Of a DNA stretch of 64,000 nucleotides, positions 36,937 to 46,831 are shown one piece after another; positions within the stretch are counted from its first letter, which is position 1, and every line of letters starts with the position of its first letter. Origin of the DNA: Shinella zoogloeoides (lineage in GTDB: Bacteria; Pseudomonadota; Alphaproteobacteria; Rhizobiales; Rhizobiaceae). The stretch spans positions 868,001-932,000 of the forward strand of contig NZ_CP131131.1 of the NCBI RefSeq assembly GCF_033705735.1, read 5' to 3'. The translations under genes were made by a program, and so were the position numbers. The notes beneath the pieces were generated by a model that worked only from the letters and a program-made list of their open reading frames with translations, ran no database searches and was not told where the DNA came from.

Positions 36937-39467
36937 GAGGCTTTCCTTTCGCCGGCCTGCCAGAGGTCGCGGTAGAGGCCGGGCTCGGCGATCAGCGCTG
37001 GATGGCGGCCCTGCTGCACGATGCGGCCGCGATCCATGACGACGATGCGGTCGGCATGCACCACGGTGTGCAGCCGGTGCGCGACGACGAGGACCGTGCG
37101 CCTGCCGATGAGCGAGCCCAGTGCCTGCTGTACCAGATGTTCGGATTCCGGATCGGCGAAGGCGGTGGCCTCGTCGAGCACGAGGACCGGCGGATCGGCG
37201 ATCAGCGCGCGGGCGATGGAAAGGCGCTGCGCCTCGCCGCCGGAGAGCTGGATATCCTCGCTGAGAATGCTGTCATAGCCTTTCGGCGCCTCCGCGATGC
37301 GCTCGTGGATATGGGCGGCGCGGGCGGCCGTCTCGATTTCGCCCTGGCTTGCCTCGGGGCGGGCGAGCGCGATGTTGTCCCGGAGCGTTCCCCTGATCAG
37401 GCGTACATCCTGGAAGACGAAGCCGACGGTGCGTTGGAGGACCTGCGGGTTGACGTCGCGAATGTCGATTTCCGTCTCGCCCGCGATCAGCCGGATCGCG
37501 CCGCCCGTCACATCGTGGAAACGGCCCGGCAGGCCGGCAAGGGTGGACTTGCCCGCGCCGCTCGGGCCGACCAGGGCCGTCAGCGTGCCGGGCGCAAGCA
37601 CGAGGTCGATGCCTTCGAGCACCGGCTTGCGCGGCCGGTAGCCGAAGCTGACATTCTTGAAGCGCAGACCGAGTGGACCCGGCGAGAGGGCGCGCAGCGA
37701 GCGGCTTCTGTCGAGTTCCGGCTCCTCCAGCAGCGTGCCGATGCGGCTTGCCGCCTGCTTCGCCTCGCGCATCGGCATGAAGCCGTACATGACGGCGGTG
37801 ATCTGCGTGCCGAAGGCGGTGCCGAGGAAGAGGAAGGGCAGGAGATCGGCGGGCGCCATGGCGCCGGAGAGAATACGCCAGCAGCCGGCCGCCGTGATGA
37901 GCAGCAGGAAGGCCGGCGGCTGGATCGCAAGCTGCGAGGCGACCTTGCGGCCGGCCATCGGGCGCTGCCAGCCGTTGAGAAAGGCCGCCTGGCCGTTCAG
38001 CACCGTGCGCAACGCCCTGCCGTCGCCGCCGAAGACGCGCACGACGGGCAAGGCCTCGATGAAGGCGCTGGCCGCGGCATTGGCGCGCCTGGTCCAGTCG
38101 GCATGTTCCACCAGCTTGTCGGCGACGCCGCGCATCATGTGGGCGAAGAGGGCGACGAAGGCGATGAGCGGCAGGAAGAGCAGGCCGGCGAGCGCCGCAT
38201 CCACGGTGAAGAGATAGACGATGACGGCAAGCGGCGTGACGATGCCGGCAACGACATCGGGCACGGCATGGGTGACCATGTAATGCAGTCGCCCGGCATC
38301 CTCTTGCACTGCCTGGTGCACGCTCGCGGCATTGCGGTCGGTGAACCAGCCGAGCGGCAGGCGGGCAAGCTTGGCGACGATCGCGCGGCGCAGCTCATGG
38401 CCGAAGCGGGTATCCACGGCATGCAGCCAGAACATCAGCACGGTCGAGAGCAGGACGGCACCGCCGAAAAGGCCGAGCGCCCACAGTATCAGCGGCGTCA
38501 ACGTTTCCCGATTGGCATCGCCCGCCAGCAGCCGGCGGCCGAGCTCCGCCAGCAGCACCAGCGGGGCGAGCTGCATCAGCGAGATGACGGCCTGCAGGGC
38601 ACCGGCGGCGCGCAGCTTCCAGCGCAGCGATGCGAGCAGCTCCTGTCCGCGCTGCGAGCGCCAGCGCGGCGCGGCCTTCCGAGGGGGAGCGGCGGGCGGT
38701 GGCGGAGCGGGTGCCGCCTCTTCGCCCGCCTCCTTGCGCAGGCGCATCGCCTTGCCGCGGATCCAGTAGGCGGCGTGCTTGATGTCGGCGAGCGGGAAGC
38801 CATGCACGCGGTTGAGGTTCGCGCGCAGGTCCTTGATCGCGGCGTTTTCCGCGGCGATCCAGGCATACCAGTTCGACCAGTCGCGGGCGGGCACGGCGGC
38901 GGCGAGCGCGCCGGTGCCTTCGCCGGTCCAGATCACCTCGGCGCCCGGATGGAAGGTGACGGGAATATCCCGGTCGGCCGGCAGATAGGCCTGCAGGATG
39001 ACGACGACGGCGGCGTCCGGCGGCAGGACGCCGAGGATGCCGTTGATGGCGGGGATGGCCGCGGGATCGCCCATCAGCAGATAGCCTTCCGGATTTTCCG
39101 GCGGCTCGAACTTATGGAACATATAGTAGGACGCGTTGATCGTGTCGCCGGGCCTTGCCGCAGCCGCCCAGGCGGAGGCCGGCCCCATCGGTTCGTGCAG
39201 CACGAAATCGAAGCTGACCTCGCCGCGCGCCGGGTCCGGGTCGACCAGCGTATAGCCGCGCTGGTGCACCTTGGCCGGATCGTCGGGATCGGGCGCCCAG
39301 AGGCGGACATAGCTTGCCGTCGGCGTCTCGCGCCCGTTGATCATGGTCGGGGCGGAAAAGCGGATGCGGCGGAAGCCGGGCGTGAGGTTCGTGGCCGAAA
39401 CCACCGTCATGACGTGATCGGTGGCTCCGAGCGCCTTCATCATCGTCCGCTGGAAACGCGCGCCCAT
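36933..39467 (-). CDS. IrtA-like transporter: siderophore-interacting flavin domain fused to ABC half-transporter
   Basis: The 844-residue protein starts with a SIP/ferric-reductase-like flavin domain (about 15-250) showing GFRRIRFSAP, YVRLWAP, the FAD motif RGYT (70-73) and HEPMGPASAWA. A Pro/Ala-rich linker (about 255-280) leads into an exporter-type membrane domain and an ATPase with GPSGAGKS, VFQDVRLI, LSGGEAQR and VLVLDEATA. This is the layout of mycobacterial IrtA, which imports a ferric siderophore and reduces the iron at the membrane. The ATG at 39467 has GCGAGG upstream. It lies 76 bases after the TonB receptor gene and overlaps the IrtB-like gene. Substrate identity is unknown. Confidence 0.85.
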   Translation of the reverse strand: MGARFQRTMMKALGATDHVMTVVSATNLTPGFRRIRFSAPTMINGRETPTASYVRLWAPDPDDPAKVHQRGYTLVDPDPARGEVSFDFVLHEPMGPASAWAAAARPGDTINASYYMFHKFEPPENPEGYLLMGDPAAIPAINGILGVLPPDAAVVVILQAYLPADRDIPVTFHPGAEVIWTGEGTGALAAAVPARDWSNWYAWIAAENAAIKDLRANLNRVHGFPLADIKHAAYWIRGKAMRLRKEAGEEAAPAPPPPAAPPRKAAPRWRSQRGQELLASLRWKLRAAGALQAVISLMQLAPLVLLAELGRRLLAGDANRETLTPLILWALGLFGGAVLLSTVLMFWLHAVDTRFGHELRRAIVAKLARLPLGWFTDRNAASVHQAVQEDAGRLHYMVTHAVPDVVAGIVTPLAVIVYLFTVDAALAGLLFLPLIAFVALFAHMMRGVADKLVEHADWTRRANAAASAFIEALPVVRVFGGDGRALRTVLNGQAAFLNGWQRPMAGRKVASQLAIQPPAFLLLITAAGCWRILSGAMAPADLLPFLFLGTAFGTQITAVMYGFMPMREAKQAASRIGTLLEEPELDRSRSLRALSPGPLGLRFKNVSFGYRPRKPVLEGIDLVLAPGTLTALVGPSGAGKSTLAGLPGRFHDVTGGAIRLIAGETEIDIRDVNPQVLQRTVGFVFQDVRLIRGTLRDNIALARPEASQGEIETAARAAHIHERIAEAPKGYDSILSEDIQLSGGEAQRLSIARALIADPPVLVLDEATAFADPESEHLVQQALGSLIGRRTVLVVAHRLHTVVHADRIVVMDRGRIVQQGRHPALIAEPGLYRDLWQAGERKAS

Positions 39468-39543
39468 CAGCAGCCTCGCGAAAGAACGGAAAGATGCGGC
39501 CCGGCCGGCAAGACCGGGCTGCGCGAGAATGCTGTGGCGCTGC

Positions 39544-41709
<2,166 letters not shown>

Positions 41710-41780
41710 ATGCCTTGCCCCCTGGTCATGATGAGCGTCACAAATAGCGGGTCAGGTATTCTTGAGGATATAACTCGACT

Positions 41781-41814
41781 TTCGCGCGACGCAGGCAAAC
41801 ATTCGCGAAACGCA
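41781..41814. promoter_or_regulatory. Paired TTCGCG-NN-ACGCA direct repeats, candidate AraC operator of the siderophore operon
   Basis: TTCGCG-NN-ACGCA occurs at 41781-41793 and 41802-41814, exactly 21 bases apart, and TTCGCG recurs at 41819. The pair lies 72-105 bases upstream of the TonB receptor start, where a class I AraC activator would bind. The AraC gene just upstream (41831-42835) is the likely regulator. Confidence 0.6.
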
Positions 41815-41830
41815 ATAGTTCGCGGCGCCG

Positions 41831-42835
41831 TCAGCCCGGCCGCATTCCCGTGGACTGGTGGCGCTCCGAGCGCGGCGGATGGCCGTAATGCCTGCGATAG
41901 GCGGCGCTGAAGGCGGAGGGGCGGGAAAAGCCGACGCGGCGTCCGGCCTCGGCCACCGAAAGCCGGTATTCCTGCAGCAGGATCTTCGCCATCATCAGCC
42001 GCTGCTCGCGCACATGGGCGAAGATGGTCCGGCCGAACACCGCCTTGAAATTGGCCTGCAGGGTGGTGACGTTGATGCCGACGCGCCGGGCGAGTTCCAG
42101 CGTGGTCGGTGTGTTGACGAGGTCGCCGTCGAGGATTTCGCGGGCATGGACCACCCGGTCGTATTCGCGCCTGCCGAGAAGCGCGACGAGGCGCCGCTCG
42201 TCCTTCAGCGCCTGCGCCACTTCGATCACATAGGCCAGCGCATTGCTTTCGAGGAACAGCCTGCCGAGCTGGCCGCCATAGGGATGTTCGAGGCAGAGCC
42301 GCGCGATCTCGCCGATGCGCGGCGAATGGGTGATGGTCGCCGTGCGGAAACCACCCGTCGTGAGTTCTCGCAATGCGCTGACGCCGTCGTCGTCGATGTC
42401 TTCCGCGAAGCGTTCGAAGAAGGCGGGCTGGAGCACGAAGCCGGCGGTGCGGAAGTTGCGCCCGCGCTCCAGCGGCGTCGTGTAGCGGATGGGGCGGTCG
42501 AAACCCATGAGATTGACCTGGTGCGGGAGGCGGACGAAGCTGCCGTGGCCCTCGACCTCGGTCCGCACGGGCTGGCCGGAAAGCATGATGCCGCAGACGA
42601 GGGCCGGCGCCATCTCGACGGCGAAGCCCTGGTCGCAGATATAGGTCACGTCGCCGGCGCTGAGCATCAGGCCCGGCTGCACTTCATGCGCCAAAAGGCG
42701 CCCCGTATAGAGGGGGGTGTCCAGAACCTGTGGCGCCATTTCGACAGGCTCCACTCCGAGCGCGAATTCGGCGCCGAGCCGAACGAGGTCGTTCGGCGTC
42801 ATGCCACCCGGCGGGATCAGGTTTTCCAGCGTCAT
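41831..42835 (-). CDS. AraC-family regulator of the siderophore operon (PchR/YbtA-type role)
   Basis: The 334-residue protein has a long N-terminal effector domain (about 1-225). A C-terminal AraC HTH pair follows (about 232-325, TLELARRVGINVTTLQANFKAVFGRTIFAHVREQRL and VAEAGRRVGFSRPSAFSAAYRRHYGHPPR). The ATG at 42835 is chosen because similarity starts with MTLENLI; another ATG at 42871 is in frame but has no ribosome site. It sits just upstream of the TonB-IrtA-IrtB genes on the same strand. AraC regulators such as PchR and YbtA activate siderophore uptake genes when the ferric siderophore is bound, which fits this context. Confidence 0.87.
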   Translation of the reverse strand: MTLENLIPPGGMTPNDLVRLGAEFALGVEPVEMAPQVLDTPLYTGRLLAHEVQPGLMLSAGDVTYICDQGFAVEMAPALVCGIMLSGQPVRTEVEGHGSFVRLPHQVNLMGFDRPIRYTTPLERGRNFRTAGFVLQPAFFERFAEDIDDDGVSALRELTTGGFRTATITHSPRIGEIARLCLEHPYGGQLGRLFLESNALAYVIEVAQALKDERRLVALLGRREYDRVVHAREILDGDLVNTPTTLELARRVGINVTTLQANFKAVFGRTIFAHVREQRLMMAKILLQEYRLSVAEAGRRVGFSRPSAFSAAYRRHYGHPPRSERHQSTGMRPG

Positions 42836-42958
42836 GCGAATATGGTCCGCCTTGCGTTGAGGTCGGAGCATATTAACTTGAGTAATTAAGTCAAATTTAT
42901 AATCGAACGGCAGAGATGGCCGCGCAGGCTGAATGCGAGCCCATTCCGATGATACCGG

Positions 42959-44149
42959 TCAGGCCGCCGTCAGCCGGTCGACGATCATGTCGGCGATGGG
43001 GATCGCCGAGGTGGCGGCCGGGGAAGGGGCGTTGCAGACATGCAGCATCCGGTCTGTCCCGGCGAAGAGGAAGTCGTGGATGAGGGTGCCGTCGCGGCGC
43101 ACCGCCTGGGCGCGGATACCCGCTTCGTGCGGCAGCAGGTCGGAGAGCGTGAGGCCCGGGCAATATTTCCGGCACTCTTCCAGATAGCCGGGCTTCCACA
43201 GCGAGTTCTTCAGCTCGGTCATCGCGGAGGCGCGGTTGGCGAGGACGGTCTTCCAGAAGCCGGGGAAGAGGGCATAGTCGGCCATGTCCGCAAGGTTGAG
43301 CGAGAGCTTCGGATAGCCTTCGCGGGCAAAGCCGATCACCGCATTGGGGCCGACCGTGACGCTGCCGTCGATCATGCGGGTCAGGTGGACGCCGAGGAAG
43401 GGCAGGGCGGGATCGGGGATCGGGTAGATGAGGTGGCGGACGATATCGTTCTTTTCGGCCGGAAGGCGATAATATTCGCCGCGGAACGGCACGATGCGAT
43501 GTTCGATGGAAAGGCCTGCAAGGACGGCGAGCCGGTCCGACTGGAGGCCGGCGCAGGCGACGAGCTTCCTTGCCTGCCAGCTTTCGTCCTCCGCGGTGAT
43601 CTCGACCGCGTCGACCGCTTCGGAAATGCCGATGACCCGCGTCGAGAGCCTGACCTCGCCGCCGAGCGCGGCGATGCGCCGCCCCATGGCAAGGCAGACC
43701 TCGGCATAGCTGACGATGCCGGTGGAGGGCACGAACAGCGCGCCGCGACCGCTGATGTTCGGCTCGCGCTCCTTCAGCTCGCCTTCACTGATACGATGCA
43801 CCTCGATGGTGTTTTCCTTCGAGCGCGCATGCAGCGCCTCCATGCGCTCCACCTCGAGATCGGAGGTGGCGACGAGCAGCTTGCCGCAGACGTCGAAGCG
43901 GATGCCGTTTTCCGCACAGAAGGCCTTCGTCGCCTCCGCGCCCTTGCGGCAGAGCTCGGCCTTCAGGCTGCCCGGTGGATAATAGATGCCCGCGTGGATG
44001 ACGCCGCTGTTGTGCCCTGTCTGGTGCCGGCCAAGCGCCGCCTCCTTTTCCAGAAGCAGGAGGCTGCTGCCCGGCCGCCGCTCCAGAAGCCGCATCGCCG
44101 TCGCCAGCCCGACGATCCCGCCGCCCACGACGCAATAATCGAAAACCAT
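42959..44149 (-). CDS. lhgO: L-2-hydroxyglutarate oxidase/dehydrogenase
   Basis: The 396-residue flavoprotein begins FDYCVVGGGIVGLATAMRLLERRPGSSLLLLEKE, a Rossmann FAD site. It continues with GRHQTGHNSGVIHAGIYYPPGSLKAELCRKG, the signature of L-2-hydroxyglutarate oxidases, and C-terminal IRAQAVRRDGTLIHDFLF. LhgO oxidises L-2-hydroxyglutarate to 2-oxoglutarate, feeding electrons to the respiratory chain. The ATG at 44149 follows AGGGAGGGG. A longer open frame upstream is not coding. It diverges from the deacetylase gene at 44346, and no functional link to the siderophore genes is evident. Confidence 0.9.
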   Translation of the reverse strand: MVFDYCVVGGGIVGLATAMRLLERRPGSSLLLLEKEAALGRHQTGHNSGVIHAGIYYPPGSLKAELCRKGAEATKAFCAENGIRFDVCGKLLVATSDLEVERMEALHARSKENTIEVHRISEGELKEREPNISGRGALFVPSTGIVSYAEVCLAMGRRIAALGGEVRLSTRVIGISEAVDAVEITAEDESWQARKLVACAGLQSDRLAVLAGLSIEHRIVPFRGEYYRLPAEKNDIVRHLIYPIPDPALPFLGVHLTRMIDGSVTVGPNAVIGFAREGYPKLSLNLADMADYALFPGFWKTVLANRASAMTELKNSLWKPGYLEECRKYCPGLTLSDLLPHEAGIRAQAVRRDGTLIHDFLFAGTDRMLHVCNAPSPAATSAIPIADMIVDRLTAA

Positions 44150-44345
44150 GTCCCCTCCCTCGATGGCTTCCTGCCGCCTATCAGGATTCGGTGCGCAATC
44201 GAAGATGCGGCGCCTGCGCGGATGACGAAAGCCGCGCGGATGGCTATAGCGCGCACGGACATAATTTCGCGCCGCCTCGGCCGTAGTGCGGCGCGTGTTC
44301 CGCCGGAAGATGGCTCCGGCGGAGAAAATTTCGGGAGAAGGCGCG

Positions 44346-45065
44346 ATGCGGCTCTGGTTCATTCTCGTTCTGCTGGCGCTGGCATCCCCTGCCGTCACCA
44401 AGGATCTGCGCGAGCCGCGGCTGACGATCGCGAAGGGCGGTTCGGGCCACCCGCAGGTCGCCCTGACATTCGACGCCTGCAGCGGCGGCGTCGACGAGCG
44501 AATCCTGAAAACGCTCGTCGACAACCGCATCCCGGCCACGCTTTTCGTGACGCGGCGCTGGCTCGTCCGCAACGGCCCTACCGTCAAGCTGCTGGCCGCC
44601 CATCCGGACCTCTTCGAAATCGAGAACCATGGCAGCAACCACGTTCCGGCGGTGGTGGGCGACAAGCCGGTCTTCGGCATCAAGCCCGCGGGAACCCTCG
44701 CGAATGTCAGGGCGGAGGTCGAGGGCGGCGCCAGCGCCATCACGGCGGATTTCGGCGTGCAGGCTGGCTGGTATCGGGACGCGACCGCGCGCTACAGCTC
44801 CGATGCGCTAGACCTGATCAAGTCCATGGGCTTTCGCATCGGCGGCTATTCGCTGAGCGGCGATTACGGCGCCACGGTGCCGGCCGCCAAGGCGGAGAGG
44901 ATCATCGGCAATGCGCGGGACGGCGATGTCATCATCGCGCATATCAACCAGCCGGGCCGGGCCTCGGGGGCGGGTGTCGCCAGGGGTGTCCTGGCGCTCA
45001 AGGCGAAGGGCTATGCCTTCCGCCGCCTCGACGAGGTCGATACGAAAGAGGACGACCGCCGCTGA
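44346..45065 (+). CDS. Secreted polysaccharide deacetylase-family protein with a TFDAC motif
   Basis: The 239-residue protein has a short signal peptide (MRLWFILVLLALASPAVTKD) and a NodB-type domain. The metal and catalytic motif is VALTFDACSGGVD where the classic family has TFDDG, and the zinc histidine pair is in ENHGSNHV (HxxxH). Late motifs IGGYSLSGDYGA and GDVIIAHINQPG fit the family. The Ala for the second Asp is seen in a recognised subgroup, so activity is not excluded. The ATG at 44346 has GGGAGAAGG upstream. Substrate could be a cell-wall or surface polysaccharide; neighbours give no clue. Confidence 0.85.
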   Translation: MRLWFILVLLALASPAVTKDLREPRLTIAKGGSGHPQVALTFDACSGGVDERILKTLVDNRIPATLFVTRRWLVRNGPTVKLLAAHPDLFEIENHGSNHVPAVVGDKPVFGIKPAGTLANVRAEVEGGASAITADFGVQAGWYRDATARYSSDALDLIKSMGFRIGGYSLSGDYGATVPAAKAERIIGNARDGDVIIAHINQPGRASGAGVARGVLALKAKGYAFRRLDEVDTKEDDRR

Positions 45066-45170
45066 CACGGTGGGACATCCGCCTGTCTCGATGATAGGCT
45101 GCGGATCGGCCGGCGGGTCGGGCGCGATGGAACGCATCCGGGGCCGCTAGCATACAACAGGGAGGCGAGC

Positions 45171-46067
45171 ATGACCGATGCAAGGATGATGGCGCAGATG
45201 ACCGGCAAGGAGGGCTTTATCGCGGCCCTCGACCAGAGCGGCGGCTCGACGCCCGGCGCCTTGCGGCTCTACGGCATCGCCGATTCCGACTATGACGGCG
45301 AGGAGGCGATGTTCCGCCTCATGCACGAGATGCGCGTGCGTATCATGACGGCGCCCGCCTTTTCGGGGGACAAGGTGATCGGCGCCATCCTCTTCGAGAA
45401 GACGATGGACGGTGAGGCCGGAGGCAAGCCGGTTCCCGCCTATCTCTGGCAGGATCGCGGCGTCGTGCCCTTCCTCAAGGTCGACAAGGGCCTTGCTGCC
45501 GAGGAGAACGGTGTCCAGGTGCTGAAGCCGATGCCCGAGCTCGACGAGTTGCTCGCCCGCGCGGTGAAGAAGGGCATCTTCGGCACCAAGATGCGCTCGG
45601 TGATCGGCCATGCCGACAAGGCCGGCATCGCGGCCGTCGTCCGGCAGCAGTTCGAGATCGGCCGGCAGATCCTTCGCCACGGCCTCGTGCCGATCATCGA
45701 GCCGGAGGTTTCGATCAAGAGCCCGACCAAGGAGGAGGCCGAGGCCATCCTGCGCGACGAGATCGCAAGGGAACTCGATGCCCTGCTTGCGGGCGAACGG
45801 GTGATGCTCAAGCTGACCCTGCCGAGTGTCGCCGGCCTCTACGAGCCGCTGGCCGCCCACAAGTCCGTCGCCCGCGTCGTCGCGCTTTCCGGCGGCTACA
45901 GCCGCGCGGTCGCCTGCGAGAAGCTCAGCCGCAACCGCAACATGATCGCCAGCTTCTCTCGGGCCCTGACGGAAGACCTGCGGGTGACGATGAGCGATGC
46001 GGAATTCAACGCCAGCCTTGCCGGGACGATCGACGAGATCTACGCCGCGAGCGTCGTGAAGGTTTGA
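45171..46067 (+). CDS. fbaB: Class I fructose-bisphosphate aldolase
   Basis: The 298-residue protein begins MTGKEGFIAALDQSGGSTPGALRLYGI, the N-terminal signature of class I fructose-1,6-bisphosphate aldolases. LVPIIEPEVSI follows, with the probable Schiff-base lysine in VMLKLTLPSVAGLY. It interconverts fructose-1,6-bisphosphate with two triose phosphates in the cytoplasm without a metal. The short length (about 295) is the bacterial subtype. The ATG at 45171 has AGGGAGGCG. It stands as a single gene, 105 bases after the deacetylase gene. Confidence 0.92.
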   Translation: MTDARMMAQMTGKEGFIAALDQSGGSTPGALRLYGIADSDYDGEEAMFRLMHEMRVRIMTAPAFSGDKVIGAILFEKTMDGEAGGKPVPAYLWQDRGVVPFLKVDKGLAAEENGVQVLKPMPELDELLARAVKKGIFGTKMRSVIGHADKAGIAAVVRQQFEIGRQILRHGLVPIIEPEVSIKSPTKEEAEAILRDEIARELDALLAGERVMLKLTLPSVAGLYEPLAAHKSVARVVALSGGYSRAVACEKLSRNRNMIASFSRALTEDLRVTMSDAEFNASLAGTIDEIYAASVVKV

Positions 46068-46112
46068 GCGCGGCCTGGTCGGGAGCGGGTATCGCGTGCC
46101 TGCTCCCGGCGG

Positions 46113-46622
46113 TCATTGGCGTTGAAGCGTTATCTGGCTGGTGACGACGGTCTTTCCCGAGGCGGGGTCGCGGTCGGAGGTGGTGAGCTTCAACCCCCGC
46201 GCGCCGGTCTGCGCGACGGTGAGGCTGGCGCGGCGGTCGCCGTTTATCGGCTTTGCCCACTGGATGGTGAGGGCGAGGCTGTTGCCCTTTCGCCGGCCGG
46301 AAAGCGAGGCGGGGCCAGAGCCCGCGCCGATATAGGAGCCGCGATAGGTTCCGCCCGAGGCCTTGAGGTCGACACCTACCGCGCGCGATACGACGAGCAG
46401 GCCACGGCAGCGCCCCTTGAGCGAGAGGGAACTCGGCGACGTGGTAGAGGTGAAGGTGCAGCTTATATTGATCGGCTGCCGGTTGGTGCGGAGCCTCACC
46501 TGCCCCTTGCCGACATACTGACCTTTCAGTCCACCGAGGAACTGCGCCTCGCTGGCCTGGGCCGGCGTGAAAAGCAGCGCCGCGGCGCAGCAGATGAGAC
46601 ATCCCGCATTGACGTGACGCAT
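46113..46622 (-). CDS. Small secreted protein of unknown function
   Basis: I do not recognise this family. The 169-residue protein starts MRHVNAGCLICCAAALLFTPAQAS, a signal peptide whose cysteines lack a clean lipobox. The mature part is Gly/Ser-rich and beta-strand-like (FLGGLKGQYVGKGQVRLR, TYRGSYIGAGSGPASLSGRRKGNSLALTIQW), with one internal Cys pair (SCTF and GRCRG). This suggests a small periplasmic or secreted beta-barrel/lipocalin-like domain. The ATG at 46622 follows GGAGAAAGGCG; an in-frame start 10 codons upstream is possible. It is convergent with the aldolase gene and divergent from the MHYT-GGDEF-EAL gene. Confidence 0.7.
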   Translation of the reverse strand: MRHVNAGCLICCAAALLFTPAQASEAQFLGGLKGQYVGKGQVRLRTNRQPINISCTFTSTTSPSSLSLKGRCRGLLVVSRAVGVDLKASGGTYRGSYIGAGSGPASLSGRRKGNSLALTIQWAKPINGDRRASLTVAQTGARGLKLTTSDRDPASGKTVVTSQITLQRQ

Positions 46623-46831
46623 CGCCTTTCTCCGAACCGGTTTCAAGGCCATACAACCATCGAACCTGCACGAAGTTCCCTCCGGCGGAGGGTGCCGTGT
46701 CCGCTCGGCATCGAGAGCCGCCGCTGCATCCCGATATATCAAGGCATCGGTTGAATTTCAGGGATGAACTTCAGGATTTATTACGATTCTTCCCCTTACC
46801 ATAGATTGCATATGCAGTCTGAGACCTGTCC

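Noticed and set aside
41710..41830. Classical iron-responsive (Irr or RirA-type) box upstream of the TonB receptor
   Set aside because: I looked for TTTAGAA-type and TGA-N9-TCA elements and saw no convincing match; the AraC-type repeats are the better signal.
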